Made by a program: the position numbers and the translations under genes
The notes under the pieces: model-generated
Seen by the model: the letters and a program-made list of their open reading frames with translations, nothing else
Databases searched by the model: none
What the model was told of the DNA's origin: nothing
Source: Streptococcus suis
Lineage (GTDB): Bacteria > Bacillota > Bacilli > Lactobacillales > Streptococcaceae
Reading direction: 5' to 3'
Assembly: GCA_002831545.1 (NCBI GenBank)
Contig: CP025095.1
Span: 1,984,001-2,048,000, forward strand
Length of the DNA: 64,000 nt
In this document: positions 51,892 to 62,618 of the stretch, in pieces
Layout: every line of letters starts with the position of its first letter
Numbering within the stretch: position 1 is the first letter of the stretch

Positions 51892-51919
51892 AACGAATGA
51901 AATTCAATTTGGTTACAAT
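51892..51919 (-). promoter_or_regulatory. Candidate autoregulated ECF promoter
   Basis: TGTAAC, 16-base spacer, CGTTTT on the minus strand, 20 bases upstream of the sigma start. This resembles ECF promoters of the TGAAAC-N16-CGTA type. A TATAAT at 51938-51933 may be a second, house-keeping promoter. Confidence 0.55.
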
Positions 51920-51952
51920 TTTTTAAAAACATTATATCCTTTACAGTATTAA

Positions 51953-51980
51953 AAAAGCAACCTCCGAAGAAGTTGCTTAA
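51953..51980 (-). terminator. ppc terminator
   Basis: AAGCAAC-loop-GTTGCTTTTTT on the minus strand, directly after the ppc stop. Confidence 0.85.
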
Positions 51981-51986
51981 ATAAGA

Positions 51987-54683
51987 TTAACCAGAATTTC
52001 GTAAACCTGTCGCCACACCGTTGATGGTGATGTGGATGAGGTTTTCTTGTTCCTTGCTGAGTTCGCCACGGCGGAGGCGGTTAATCAGTTCAATTTGAAT
52101 ATAGTTGAGCACATTGAAATAAGGCATACGATAATCAAGACTAGCTTTTAGGAACGGTAGTTCTGCTAAAAGCTCATCATTTTGCTCGATTGACAAAATA
52201 ATTTCTTTGGTCAACTGCCATTCATCTAAAATGACATGGAAGATATTTCGTACCTCTTCGCTTTCACACATTTTAGCATATTCAAATGCGATATTCATAT
52301 TGGATTTAGACAATACCATATCCACGTTTGATAGAAGTGAACGGAAGAATGGCCAAGATTCATACATTTTTTGTAACTTAGACAAATTATCAGGGTGCTT
52401 ATCAATAAAGCGTTTGAAACTTGAACCAACTCCATACCAACCTGGCAACATGACACGGTTTTGTGACCAGGAGAATACCCATGGAATCGCACGCAAACCA
52501 CCGATTTCTGTGATGGTTTTTCGAGCCGCTGGACGTGAGCCAATGTTCAAGCTTGATACTTCACGAATTGGACTAGCGGCAAAGAAATAATCATAAAAAT
52601 GTGGATTATTGAACACAAGATCTCTATATATACGATAGCTATCTGATACAATTTCATCCATGGTTTCGCGATAGCCATCGATTTCATTTGGATCGGTAAT
52701 CATTTGTGTGACCATACGGTCAAGCGTTGCAGATACCAGCATTTCTAAATTATAGTAGGCTGCGTCTTTGTTACCGTATTTATTACCTATCACTTCGCCT
52801 TGTTCTGTCAAACGAAGCCGGTCCTTGATGGAACCAAATGGCTGAGATGTAATCGCATCGTAGGAAGGACCACCACCACGACCAACAGTACCTCCACGAC
52901 CGTGGAAGAAGGTGATGTTTACTCCGTAGTCTTGACCAATTTGCGTCAATTCATTCTGTGCTTTGTAGAGTGTCCAGCCGGAGGATAGGTAGCCACCATC
53001 CTTGTTGGAATCTGAGTAGCCAAGCATGATTTCTTGGTAATATTTATTGCCTGCAATCCAACGTTTCGCTAAATCTAATTGCAGATATTGACGCATGGTA
53101 TCAGGTGCATTATCTAAGTCCTCGATTGTCTCAAAAAGTGGAACAATCTGAACACGGGCCTTATCGACATCTACTAGACCAACTTCTTTTAATAGGACAG
53201 CTAATTCCAGCAAATCAGAAACACTCTCCGAGTGTGAAATAATATGTTGCTTGATGATTTCCTCACCTAGCTTATCTTTCAATTCACGCGCAGCAGCAAA
53301 GATGGCCAGTTCTTTTTCTAATTGTTCTGACTTTGGCATGTGCGTTGCAGAAAGAATGCGTGGATCTGTTTCCAACTGTTTCAAAAGAACATGGCATTTA
53401 GCTTCCTCAGATAAACTGGAGTAGTCTTCTACGATACGGGCAGAAGCCAATAGTTCCGCAACACTTGCTTCATGAATAGAAGAGTCTTGGCGCATATCGA
53501 TACTAGCTAGGTAGAAACCAAACGCTTCAACCGCTTCAAGCAATTCTGTAAAATCACCTTTCAATAGCGCCATAGATTTATTTTCGACCAAAGATTGTTT
53601 GATGGCTAATAAATCAGCTTTAAACTCGGCTACATTACTATAGCGGACATCTGACGGCTTATTGTGAACTAGATAATCTCTTGTATTTGCAAGTTTCATC
53701 TGAATATAGTGAAAAGCACGACGATAAGGCTCATTTTCACGGTAGACAGAACTATCTTCAGATAAATCCGCCAGCATCTTAACCGCTGTAGATACATTTA
53801 CAATGGAAGTTGAGAGCGAAAAATTCCGATAGAGTTTATAGAGTTGCTCATCGTAATAATTCATAATGACTTCACACTGAGTCAAAGCTGACAGCTTCAA
53901 GGTCTCTGCAGTAACAAATGGATTTCCATCACGGTCTCCCCCAATCCACATACCCATTGTAATTGGACGAGGATTATTTAAGACGATTCCTTTCTCAGCG
54001 GCCAAACGTTTGTATTCCCGCTGCAACTTAGTGACAGCCTTAATAAAGGAAGAATTGTAATACTCCATAACGTTTGTGATTTCGTTGGTTACCTTCAACT
54101 TCTTCTCACGAATCATATCCGTCTGCATGATAATTTCAATGTAACAACGGAGCTCATCTTCCCATTTGTTTTTATTGAGCAAGCCCAATTTTACATCGCG
54201 ATAACGACGAAGCAACTCATGAATATGCTTGGTTAAATCAAGCATAGACTGGCGTTGAACCTGAGTAGGATGGGCTGTCAAGACTGGAACAACATTCAAC
54301 TTTTCAAGGATTTCAGCTGCATTTTCTTGTTTGGAAACCATATCAATTGTTGTTGAAATCTTACCAAGATAATCTTGATCAATATTGTTTTGATGGTTGA
54401 TTTCATAGGCCAAATCAACATCTTCTGATATATTAATCAAAAGTGGCAAAACAGCAAAGTATCGAGAAATAACTGCTAGTTCATCATTATTCAACTGACT
54501 GATAATAGCAATCAATGCCTGATAATCATCCTGACGAGACAATTGTGATAATTCTACAATTTTAGCAAAAGTCTCTACAGGCATCATTTGGGCTGCTACT
54601 TCTTCCAAAATAGATGTTAGAATCGTTACTTCTTCACGGATTGCTTCCTTGTTGTTATAGTTTTCTAATTTTTGAATAGCCAT
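51987..54683 (-). CDS. ppc: Phosphoenolpyruvate carboxylase
   Basis: An 898-residue enzyme that forms oxaloacetate from PEP and bicarbonate. Active-site motifs: [14 protein letters not shown], the Lys in [19 protein letters not shown], and [20 protein letters not shown]. Ends with the conserved GLRNSG. It feeds the aspartate family in streptococci that lack a complete TCA cycle. Complete. Confidence 0.97.
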   Translation of the reverse strand: MAIQKLENYNNKEAIREEVTILTSILEEVAAQMMPVETFAKIVELSQLSRQDDYQALIAIISQLNNDELAVISRYFAVLPLLINISEDVDLAYEINHQNNIDQDYLGKISTTIDMVSKQENAAEILEKLNVVPVLTAHPTQVQRQSMLDLTKHIHELLRRYRDVKLGLLNKNKWEDELRCYIEIIMQTDMIREKKLKVTNEITNVMEYYNSSFIKAVTKLQREYKRLAAEKGIVLNNPRPITMGMWIGGDRDGNPFVTAETLKLSALTQCEVIMNYYDEQLYKLYRNFSLSTSIVNVSTAVKMLADLSEDSSVYRENEPYRRAFHYIQMKLANTRDYLVHNKPSDVRYSNVAEFKADLLAIKQSLVENKSMALLKGDFTELLEAVEAFGFYLASIDMRQDSSIHEASVAELLASARIVEDYSSLSEEAKCHVLLKQLETDPRILSATHMPKSEQLEKELAIFAAARELKDKLGEEIIKQHIISHSESVSDLLELAVLLKEVGLVDVDKARVQIVPLFETIEDLDNAPDTMRQYLQLDLAKRWIAGNKYYQEIMLGYSDSNKDGGYLSSGWTLYKAQNELTQIGQDYGVNITFFHGRGGTVGRGGGPSYDAITSQPFGSIKDRLRLTEQGEVIGNKYGNKDAAYYNLEMLVSATLDRMVTQMITDPNEIDGYRETMDEIVSDSYRIYRDLVFNNPHFYDYFFAASPIREVSSLNIGSRPAARKTITEIGGLRAIPWVFSWSQNRVMLPGWYGVGSSFKRFIDKHPDNLSKLQKMYESWPFFRSLLSNVDMVLSKSNMNIAFEYAKMCESEEVRNIFHVILDEWQLTKEIILSIEQNDELLAELPFLKASLDYRMPYFNVLNYIQIELINRLRRGELSKEQENLIHITINGVATGLRNSG

Positions 54684-54703
54684 CTCCTACCTCTTTCCTA
54701 TCT

Positions 54704-55918
54704 CTAAATTAGCGTACGCTCTATTTCTTCTTCAATTAATCGACGTTTTTCATTAGCATCAATATTCAAAACAAACCCTATCCCGATGGAAATAATCAAA
54801 AGACTCGATCCACCCTGTGACAAGAAGGGGAAAGTTACCCCCGTTGCAGGAATAATTCCTGAAATTCCTCCGATATTGACAAATGTTTGAATCAGAAGCA
54901 TACCTGCCATTCCAAGTGCCATCATCGCATTAAATGGACTACGAGCACGGACGCCTACAATAATAATTCGAATAATCAAAAAGAACAATAAGGCTAGAAT
55001 TAAACTAGCTCCGACAAAACCGAGTTCTTCAATGACAATCGAAAACGCAAAGTCGGTGTGGGCCTCTGGTAGATACCCCTTTTTCTCAATCGAATTTCCC
55101 AAGCCACGTCCAAGCCATCCACCGTTACTCATCGCATAGTAAGAATGAGTCAATTGAAGACCTGAGTTGGTGGCATTACCAAATGGATCAAAATAGGCAG
55201 CAAAACGACGAGCAATATAACCAAAGAGCGGAATTTTTTCCACCGTTTCTACACCCAAAATACGAATCGTCCCTAGAATAACTGTTGAGGCGGCTACAAT
55301 TCCCAAAACCGCTGTTGAAAACCAGCGATAGGCAATCCCACTCACACTAATCATCACGACCATAATCAGCACAATAATCGTCGCATTTCCCAAGTCTGGC
55401 AGTGTCGCAACTAGACCTAGGAGGAGCAGACTGACCACCCGCCAATCTGTAAACTCTTTCGGAATCCAACTTCCTTTAATCAACGATACATAGTCATAAG
55501 TCCGAATATCCGCCTGTTGTTTTGCAAACTCATGTGCCAGATACCAAATGATAATTAATTTCAAATATTCTGCCGGCTGCAAGGTTCCTGCGATTGGCAG
55601 AGGAATCCAGCCATGAGCCCCGTTAATCGGAGTAAACAACCGAGAAATAGCTAACAGAAATACTTCTACCAAAATAACCGAATAGATAACGGCTTTCTTG
55701 CGTAAAAAACTTAATTTCATACGATAAATCGTATAGATTGCTACCAAGCTGACAATCCAGAATCCTGCCTGGTTAATCACTGTTCTAAATGGATTTCTAC
55801 CATTAATAATTTGCGTAGCACTGGTTGTCGAATAGACCATGACCAACCCAATCACCGATAAGATGAGATAGGGAATCAGTATGGAGTAATTCAACAACTG
55901 GCGTTTGTCAATCTTCAT
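54704..55918 (-). CDS. ftsW: Cell division protein FtsW (SEDS glycosyltransferase)
   Basis: A 404-residue SEDS-family membrane protein with about ten spans. The motifs GLVMVYSTTSATQI near the N-terminus, NGAHGWIPL, EYLKLIIIWYLAH and GGSSLLIISIGIGFVLNI are typical. It polymerises septal glycan with a class B PBP. It is followed by ppc, the order known from related streptococci. Promoter ATGCTATAAT ends at 55951-55956. Confidence 0.93.
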   Translation of the reverse strand: MKIDKRQLLNYSILIPYLILSVIGLVMVYSTTSATQIINGRNPFRTVINQAGFWIVSLVAIYTIYRMKLSFLRKKAVIYSVILVEVFLLAISRLFTPINGAHGWIPLPIAGTLQPAEYLKLIIIWYLAHEFAKQQADIRTYDYVSLIKGSWIPKEFTDWRVVSLLLLGLVATLPDLGNATIIVLIMVVMISVSGIAYRWFSTAVLGIVAASTVILGTIRILGVETVEKIPLFGYIARRFAAYFDPFGNATNSGLQLTHSYYAMSNGGWLGRGLGNSIEKKGYLPEAHTDFAFSIVIEELGFVGASLILALLFFLIIRIIIVGVRARSPFNAMMALGMAGMLLIQTFVNIGGISGIIPATGVTFPFLSQGGSSLLIISIGIGFVLNIDANEKRRLIEEEIERTLI

Positions 55919-55950
55919 TGCTTATCCAACCTTCTTCGAGTATAGCTCTT

Positions 55951-55956
55951 ATTATA
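55951..55956 (-). promoter_or_regulatory. ftsW promoter (-10)
   Basis: Extended -10 TGCTATAAT on the minus strand, about 35 bases before the ftsW start. Confidence 0.6.
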
Positions 55957-56031
55957 GCATACTTTGTATAAAAATACTTATCACTTTCTAAGTTGCTCTG
56001 CAAACATTCGGAACTAACTTTTGTCGACAAG

Positions 56032-56050
56032 AAAAAGGCCGAAGCCTTTC
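56032..56050 (-). terminator. Terminator after DUF4430 lipoprotein
   Basis: AAAGGC-TTCG-GCCTTTTT on the minus strand. Confidence 0.8.
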
Positions 56051-56054
56051 ATAT

Positions 56055-56420
56055 CTATTCAAATGTTTCAAGATAAAATTCAATTTCATCCCCATTCGCA
56101 ACTGTAAGGTCTTTCGCCCCTTTATCAGCCATTTGGCCATTAACTTTATACATCCAGTATGTATTGGTACTCGCATCTTGGCTAACACCATCAATTTCTG
56201 TTATCAAACCATTGTCTTCTACAATGTCATGATGTTCTTTAAGTACATCCATGACACTATCACCTTCTTCCGCAGTCACTTCCTGACGATTCTCTTTGTC
56301 CTTGGTTGTAATCTGCAAAGTGACTTCGATAGCCGATTCACTCTGTTTCTCAGTAGTGTTTGTACAAGCAGCCAAGAAGAGCGAGAAGACAACCATCAAC
56401 ATAATACTAATTTTTTTCAT
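56055..56420 (-). CDS. DUF4430 lipoprotein
   Basis: A 121-residue lipoprotein with a signal peptide and lipobox (LFLAAC). The mature part is a single DUF4430 domain (SVMDVLKEHHDIVEDNG, YWMYKVNGQMADKGAKDLTV), the fold of the C-terminal domain of transcobalamin/intrinsic factor. It overlaps the S-component gene by 4 bases, implying a shared substrate. Confidence 0.88.
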   Translation of the reverse strand: MKKISIMLMVVFSLFLAACTNTTEKQSESAIEVTLQITTKDKENRQEVTAEEGDSVMDVLKEHHDIVEDNGLITEIDGVSQDASTNTYWMYKVNGQMADKGAKDLTVANGDEIEFYLETFE

Positions 56421-56920
56421 TTATAAAATCTCCTAAAAATATAATCAATAATTGGATAAAACAAAACTGTTGAAGCAGCGTGTAAACCATCAAAGACTAG
56501 ACCATTAAGCCAAAAGACGATAGGGGAAGTCCCAAACTGTGTAGCAGATAAAAAACTTATCATTAGCCCATACAAAAAGACAAGAATCCCCGCCAGAAGA
56601 CTCTGTAGCCACAAGGGAATGTTCTCTTTTTTGATAAAAGGACCGATTACCAACCACCATATCAATTGGATAAAAGCAAAACTAAGAACTTGCCACAAAA
56701 CAACTGTGCCAAATCCAAAAAGCAAGCCACTCCCTACCATCACTAGTATCATCAATATCCAGCTCTCCAGCAAACTGAAATAGGACAGAACAATGAGGAA
56801 AATAGCCGTGAGAGGCTTTATATTGGGAAATGGCCCAAAAACCACCCTTAAAACAATCGTCAAAGAGGACAGAACAACTAGCTGACTAACACGTCTTACT
56901 TTTTCACTTTTGTCATGCAT
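56417..56920 (-). CDS. ECF transporter S component-like membrane protein
   Basis: A 167-residue protein with six membrane spans and the typical S-component start (LVVLSSLTIVLRVVFGPFPN). The substrate is unknown. Pairing with a DUF4430 lipoprotein suggests a cobalamin-like or related ligand, by analogy with the domain's role in vitamin B12 binding. Energising AAT genes are not in this window. Confidence 0.75.
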   Translation of the reverse strand: MHDKSEKVRRVSQLVVLSSLTIVLRVVFGPFPNIKPLTAIFLIVLSYFSLLESWILMILVMVGSGLLFGFGTVVLWQVLSFAFIQLIWWLVIGPFIKKENIPLWLQSLLAGILVFLYGLMISFLSATQFGTSPIVFWLNGLVFDGLHAASTVLFYPIIDYIFRRFYK

Positions 56921-56973
56921 ACCAATTTAGCCTACCCTATTCCCTTTATTATGTCAAGTTCAGATAATCTTTT

Positions 56974-57074
56974 AGGGGACCTCTAAAAACTAATTTTCTA
57001 AAATTTAAAATGTTGATTTAACAAGGTTTTTGTAACTCCAAATTCGCAATTTTGGGAGTTTTTAGAGGTCCCCT
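56974..57074. repeat. Perfect 18-bp inverted repeat, 101 bp long
   Basis: AGGGGACCTCTAAAAACT at 56974-56991 and its exact complement at 57057-57074. AT-rich interior with a further weak pairing. It lies between the S component and the GH25 gene, in the promoter region of both. MITE-like or a terminator-like hairpin. Confidence 0.8.
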
Positions 57075-57135
57075 TTACTATTTCTTGAATCGTATTTTTT
57101 TGATTTTTTCATGATTTTACGGTAGAATTGAGGAG

Positions 57136-57987
57136 ATGAGAAAGAAACTAAATCCGATGATTGTTGTTTTTTTCCTATCCTTCTTTGCTCTTATTTTCAT
57201 CACTGGGGTGACTGGAAATACTGTAAATAAGACGGAGGCAGCTAACGAACCCGCAGTCACACAATCAAACACCAGTACAAGTTCTAAAACAACAAATTCT
57301 AGTTCAAGTTATTACATTGCAAATGCGCTCGAAATGAAACCTATCATCGACGTTTCTGCTTGGCAGAGACCGTCTGAAATTGACTACGATACACTTAGCA
57401 AAAACATTTCTGGCGCAATCGTTCGTATTCAAAGTGGATCACACACTAAAAACGAAAATACTGCGACTGATAAAAATGGGGTAGATAAATCCTTTGATAC
57501 CCATATTAAAGAATTTCAAGCAAGAAATATACCTGTTGCTGTCTATGCCTATGTCACGGGAAATAGCATTGAGAGCATGCAGGAGGAAGCTCGAAGCTTT
57601 TATAAGGCCGCAAATAAATACAAGCCAACCTTCTATTGGTTAGACGTTGAAGAATATACCATGGATGATATGAATGCTGGAGTGGAGGCTTTTCGAAAAG
57701 AGTTAGAAACTCTCGGTGCTAAAAACATTGGAATTTACGTTGGAACCTATTTCATGGAAGACCACAGCATCAATGTGGATAAATTTGATGCAGTCTGGAT
57801 TCCTACATACGGTGATGATTCTGGCTACTACAATGCCGCTCCAAATACTGACTTGGACTACGATCTTCACCAATATACCTCACGTGGTTATGTAAACGGC
57901 TTTGAGCACCACCTAGACCTCAACATTATTACAACCCTGAAGGGTCCTAATGAAGTTTATCAGAAACTATTTACAACACCCGAATAA
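57136..57987 (+). CDS. Secreted GH25 lysozyme (N-acetylmuramidase)
   Basis: A 283-residue protein: N-terminal membrane/signal segment (MIVVFFLSFFALIFITGVTG), a Ser/Thr/Asn-rich linker (to residue 65), then a GH25 domain: PIIDVSAWQRPSEIDYDTL, VRIQSGSHT, FYWLDVEEYTMDDM (catalytic Asp/Glu) and QYTSRGYVNGF. It cleaves peptidoglycan glycan strands. May remain membrane-anchored, as no clear cleavage site is seen. Confidence 0.9.
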   Translation: MRKKLNPMIVVFFLSFFALIFITGVTGNTVNKTEAANEPAVTQSNTSTSSKTTNSSSSYYIANALEMKPIIDVSAWQRPSEIDYDTLSKNISGAIVRIQSGSHTKNENTATDKNGVDKSFDTHIKEFQARNIPVAVYAYVTGNSIESMQEEARSFYKAANKYKPTFYWLDVEEYTMDDMNAGVEAFRKELETLGAKNIGIYVGTYFMEDHSINVDKFDAVWIPTYGDDSGYYNAAPNTDLDYDLHQYTSRGYVNGFEHHLDLNIITTLKGPNEVYQKLFTTPE

Positions 57988-57998
57988 AATGCTACAAT
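57970..57998 (+). promoter_or_regulatory. Promoter of the TPP-riboswitch leader
   Basis: TTTACA, 17-base spacer, TACAAT, inside the 3' end of the GH25 gene; the aptamer starts about 15 bases downstream. Confidence 0.7.
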
Positions 57999-58012
57999 CT
58001 CACTAATTACAT

Positions 58013-58096
58013 ATACACAAAGGAGTGCTTCGGCTGAGATCGCAACTGCGAAATCCTCGAACCTGATCTGGTTAACACTAGCGTAGGAATTGTGTG
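58013..58096 (+). ncRNA. TPP riboswitch (thi-box) aptamer
   Basis: Contains the conserved CTTCGGCTGAGATC and ACCTGATCTGGTTAACACTAG elements and GCGTAGGA. P1 pairs ACACAA (58015-58020) with TTGTGT (58090-58095). It lies upstream of thiT. Confidence 0.96.
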
Positions 58097-58129
58097 CTTT
58101 ATAGAATGATACTATACTCTGCTATAAAC

Positions 58130-58163
58130 ACTCCTTTGTTGACTATCTACAAAGGAGTCTTTT
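58130..58163 (+). terminator. Riboswitch-controlled terminator, overlapping the thiT ribosome site
   Basis: ACTCCTTTGT (58130-58139) pairs with ACAAAGGAGT (58149-58158), followed by CTTTTT and the ATG at 58165. AAAGGAG in the 3' stem is also the ribosome site. The same 10-mer ACAAAGGAGT occurs at 58017-58026 in the aptamer, giving an alternative pairing. Confidence 0.9.
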
Positions 58164-58164
58164 T

Positions 58165-58713
58165 ATGTCCAAATCCAAATTGTCTATTCTAGCTGAAGTT
58201 GCTATCTTTTCTGCAATTGCCCTCGTTTTTGACAAAATCCCGCTCTTTACAATGCCCCAAGGTGGATCTGTGTCTTTAGTCATGCTTCCAATCCTACTGC
58301 TTGCTCTGCGCCACGGACTAGGGGTGGGGGTTCTTACTGGTGGTATTGTCGGAACCATTCAACTTTTCTACGGTGGCTACTTCCTAAACGTTTTTCAAGT
58401 TTTTCTTGACTACGCACTTTCTTACGCCGGAATTGGTTTAGCAGGCTTAGTGGCACCCACCCTATCCAAACAAAAAAATCTAAAAAATGCTACTCTCATC
58501 ATTACTCTGGCTAGTTTTCTAGGAGGAAGCATCCGATTGGTAGCTACCTTCTTATCAGGAATTATTTTCTACGCAGACTACGCTCCAGATGGTATGCCTG
58601 TCTGGTTTTATTCCTTTACCTACAATATCAGCTATATTCTTCCTTCCACTGCAATTGCCTCTATTCTGCTCATTTTACTCTATAGAGCAAGACCAGGTTT
58701 TTACAATATTTAA
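58165..58713 (+). CDS. thiT: Thiamine ECF transporter S component ThiT
   Basis: A 182-residue membrane protein with six spans. It starts MSKSKLSILAEVAIFSAIAL; the FGGYFLN-like region is YGGYFLNVFQVFLDYALSYA. ThiT binds thiamine with high affinity and works with a shared ECF module. Regulation by the TPP riboswitch fits this role. Confidence 0.95.
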   Translation: MSKSKLSILAEVAIFSAIALVFDKIPLFTMPQGGSVSLVMLPILLLALRHGLGVGVLTGGIVGTIQLFYGGYFLNVFQVFLDYALSYAGIGLAGLVAPTLSKQKNLKNATLIITLASFLGGSIRLVATFLSGIIFYADYAPDGMPVWFYSFTYNISYILPSTAIASILLILLYRARPGFYNI

Positions 58714-58718
58714 CCAAA

Positions 58719-58755
58719 ACTGCCTGCTGGATTTTATCTAACAGGCAGTCTTTTT
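58719..58755 (+). terminator. thiT terminator
   Basis: ACTGCCTG-loop-CAGGCAGT followed by CTTTTT. Confidence 0.85.
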
Positions 58756-58778
58756 AATTATTTTTACTTGCTTTATGC

Positions 58779-58784
58779 TATAAT
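58779..58784 (+). promoter_or_regulatory. Promoter of DUF368 operon (-10)
   Basis: Extended -10 TGCTATAAT; the ATG of the DUF368 gene follows at 58816 with GGAGGAAATT. Confidence 0.6.
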
Positions 58785-58815
58785 AGGAGCGTTATAATAC
58801 ATTTTGGAGGAAATT

Positions 58816-59658
58816 ATGGCTTCTTGGATTTCAAGAATTATTAAAGGTATGATTATCGCACTCGGCTTTATCTTACCTGGTGTCTCTGGGGGGGTACTCG
58901 CTGCTATCCTCGGAATCTATGAGCGACTAATTGGATTTTTAGCAAATATTCGAAAAGATTTCAAGGAAAACTTTCTTTATTTTGTTCCTGTAGGAATTGG
59001 TGGAATTTTGGGAATCGCCCTTTTCTCTTTCCCTGTAGAATTTTTATTGCAACATTTCCAAGTCCCAGTTTTGTGGGCCTTTGCGGGAGCAATCGTGGGA
59101 ACTATTCCTAGCCTACTTAAAGAATCAACTCAAAAGAGTAAACGAGATAGCATTGATTTGGCTTGGTTGATTGGGACATTCATTATTTCTGGCTTCCTAC
59201 TTTACAATTTGAGCGATCTTGTCGGGACACTTCCAGCTACTTTTGCTAGTTTTGTATTGGCAGGTGCCTTGATTGCTTTAGGGGTACTTGTTCCTGGACT
59301 CAGCCCTTCAAACTTACTATTGATTTTGGGTATCTACACGCCAATGCTTAATGGCTTTAAATCGTTAGACCTTTTCGGTACCTTCCTACCAATCGCAATC
59401 GGTGGCGTTCTTGCAATGGTGGCCTTTTCAAAAGTAATGGACCATGCTCTGAAAGTATACCATTCACGTGTTTATCACTTTATCATTGGGATTGTTTTAT
59501 CATCTACCCTCTTGATTTTAATTCCGCAAGCTGGCAATGAAGAAGCTATTTCCTACGCTGGTGCAGGATTTGGTACATGGATTTCCGCAGTCCTTCTCTT
59601 CATTTTGGGAGCATGGTTAGGGCTTTGGATGAGTAAACTTGAGGAAAAATATAAATAA
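58816..59658 (+). CDS. DUF368 (PopT-like) polyprenyl-phosphate translocase
   Basis: A 280-residue membrane protein with about eight to nine spans and the family's two similar motifs, ALGFILPGVSGGVLAAILGIY and GVLVPGLSPSNLLLILGIYT. DUF368 proteins (PopT in other Gram-positive bacteria) recycle undecaprenyl phosphate across the membrane. It overlaps the ybaK start by one base. Confidence 0.88.
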   Translation: MASWISRIIKGMIIALGFILPGVSGGVLAAILGIYERLIGFLANIRKDFKENFLYFVPVGIGGILGIALFSFPVEFLLQHFQVPVLWAFAGAIVGTIPSLLKESTQKSKRDSIDLAWLIGTFIISGFLLYNLSDLVGTLPATFASFVLAGALIALGVLVPGLSPSNLLLILGIYTPMLNGFKSLDLFGTFLPIAIGGVLAMVAFSKVMDHALKVYHSRVYHFIIGIVLSSTLLILIPQAGNEEAISYAGAGFGTWISAVLLFILGAWLGLWMSKLEEKYK

Positions 59659-60140
59659 TGGCAAAAAAGGTTAAAATAAAGAAAACCTTGGTGGACCAAA
59701 TATTGGACAAGGCTAAGATCGATCATGATAGCCTTGTTTTAAATGCCCTTGAAGGCCAATTACCACCAGGAATTGAAGAAAAAGATATATACAAAACGTT
59801 GGCATTAACAGGTGATAAGACAGGACCTGTCATTGGTATTGTGCCTATTACTGAGCACCTGTCTGAGAAAAAATTAGCCAAGATCTCTGGCAATAAAAAA
59901 GTCAGCATGATTCCACAAAAAGACTTGGAAAAGACAACTGGCTATGTTCATGGTGCCAACAATCCCGTCGGCATTCGTCAGAAGCATAATTTCCCAATCT
60001 ACATTGATCAATCTGCCCTTGAACTCGGTCACTTGATTGTCTCTGCTGGTGAAATTGGTCGCTCGATTAAAATCGATAGCCAGGTTTTAGCTGATTTTGT
60101 AAAAGCTGACTTTGCCGATTTGATTGAGGGGAGGGACTAG
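59658..60140 (+). CDS. ybaK: Cys-tRNA(Pro)/aminoacyl-tRNA deacylase YbaK
   Basis: A 160-residue YbaK/EbsC-family protein that hydrolyses Cys-tRNA(Pro). The conserved central GYVHGANNPVGIRQKHNFPI and later LGHLIVSAGEIGRSIKI segments carry the family signature. Directly coupled to the DUF368 gene and 2 bases before the phosphatase gene. Confidence 0.9.
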   Translation: MAKKVKIKKTLVDQILDKAKIDHDSLVLNALEGQLPPGIEEKDIYKTLALTGDKTGPVIGIVPITEHLSEKKLAKISGNKKVSMIPQKDLEKTTGYVHGANNPVGIRQKHNFPIYIDQSALELGHLIVSAGEIGRSIKIDSQVLADFVKADFADLIEGRD

Positions 60141-60142
60141 AC

Positions 60143-60766
60143 TTGAAAATCTACTTTGTCCGTCACGGTAAAACCGAATGGAATTTGGAGGGGCGCTTTC
60201 AAGGCTATTCTGGGGACTCTGCCCTCCTGCCACAAGCCTTGGAAGAGGTTGACTTGCTCGGAAAACACTTGGCTGACCTACCTCTTGATGCCATCTACTC
60301 CAGCGACTTACAGCGTGCAGAAAAAACTGCCCAATTCATTGCCCAGCACAACCGCCACTGCCAGCAAGTTACGACCAGTCCTCAACTACGTGAATGGAAT
60401 TTTGGACAGCTGGAAGGCACTAAAATCGAGGATTTCAAGTCTGCCTATCCTCAAGAATTTTTCGCCTTGAAGCACAACCTGACAGATTTTCACTCAGAAT
60501 TGTTTGGTGCCGAGTCGGTTGAACAAGTCACCCAGCGGTTCATGGAGTTTATCTACTCGCTCAAGGATACGGCTGCTGAAACAGTCCTTATTGTCAGCCA
60601 CGGAGCTATCCTAACCGCTTCCATTCATCGACTGCTGGGCTTTCCTCTCGACCAACTTCGTCACCGAGGCGGTTTGGACAATGCTTCCATTTCCATTTTG
60701 GAAACGACCGACTTTGAACACTTTACCGAACTAACTTGGAATGATACTCGTTATAAATCTCACTAA
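60143..60766 (+). CDS. Histidine phosphatase family protein
   Basis: A 207-residue histidine phosphatase (phosphoglycerate-mutase-like). Motif I KIYFVRHGKTEWNLEGRFQG with the catalytic RHG, plus SSDLQRAEKTAQF, and the second His in VLIVSHGAILTASIHRLL. The start is TTG at 60143 with GGGAGGGAC upstream. Substrate unknown. Confidence 0.92.
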   Translation: MKIYFVRHGKTEWNLEGRFQGYSGDSALLPQALEEVDLLGKHLADLPLDAIYSSDLQRAEKTAQFIAQHNRHCQQVTTSPQLREWNFGQLEGTKIEDFKSAYPQEFFALKHNLTDFHSELFGAESVEQVTQRFMEFIYSLKDTAAETVLIVSHGAILTASIHRLLGFPLDQLRHRGGLDNASISILETTDFEHFTELTWNDTRYKSH

Positions 60767-60792
60767 GAAAGTAGTTTCCTGCTTTCTTTTTT
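60765..60792 (+). terminator. Weak terminator after phosphatase gene
   Basis: AAGAAAG-loop-CTTTCTTTTTT. The lysS promoter follows (TGATAGAAT at 60814-60822). Confidence 0.6.
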
Positions 60793-60819
60793 GCTGATTT
60801 TTTCCCTATTCTATGATAG

Positions 60820-62346
<1,527 letters not shown>

Positions 62347-62488
62347 GAAACAGTAGCTTGCTAGTATTATTTTCACTAGAATGTTCCAATCGCTTTCATG
62401 TTTCTTGGCGATTGGCTGAAAAGGTCTCCCATACCTTTTCACTCCCGACGATGAAATAAAAATTACAAACTGTTTAACACCGTTACTT

Positions 62489-62520
62489 AAAACACTCTTG
62501 GAAATTCTAAGAGTGTTTTT
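62489..62520. terminator. Bidirectional terminator after lysS
   Basis: AAAACACTCTT-loop-AAGAGTGTTTTT. The rest of 62347-62618 has no gene. Confidence 0.85.
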
Positions 62521-62618
62521 GCATTCAAAAAATCCCAACCACATGGTCAGGATTTTCAGGAGATTATGAAAAATATTTAGGATTGACTATAGTATAACTC
62601 ATCCTATCAACTATCTCA

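Noticed and set aside
62347..62460. Partial duplication of the lysS 3' end (CCCGACGATGAAATAA resembling CCGACAATGAAGTAA)
   Set aside because: The similarity covers only about 15 bases and may be chance.
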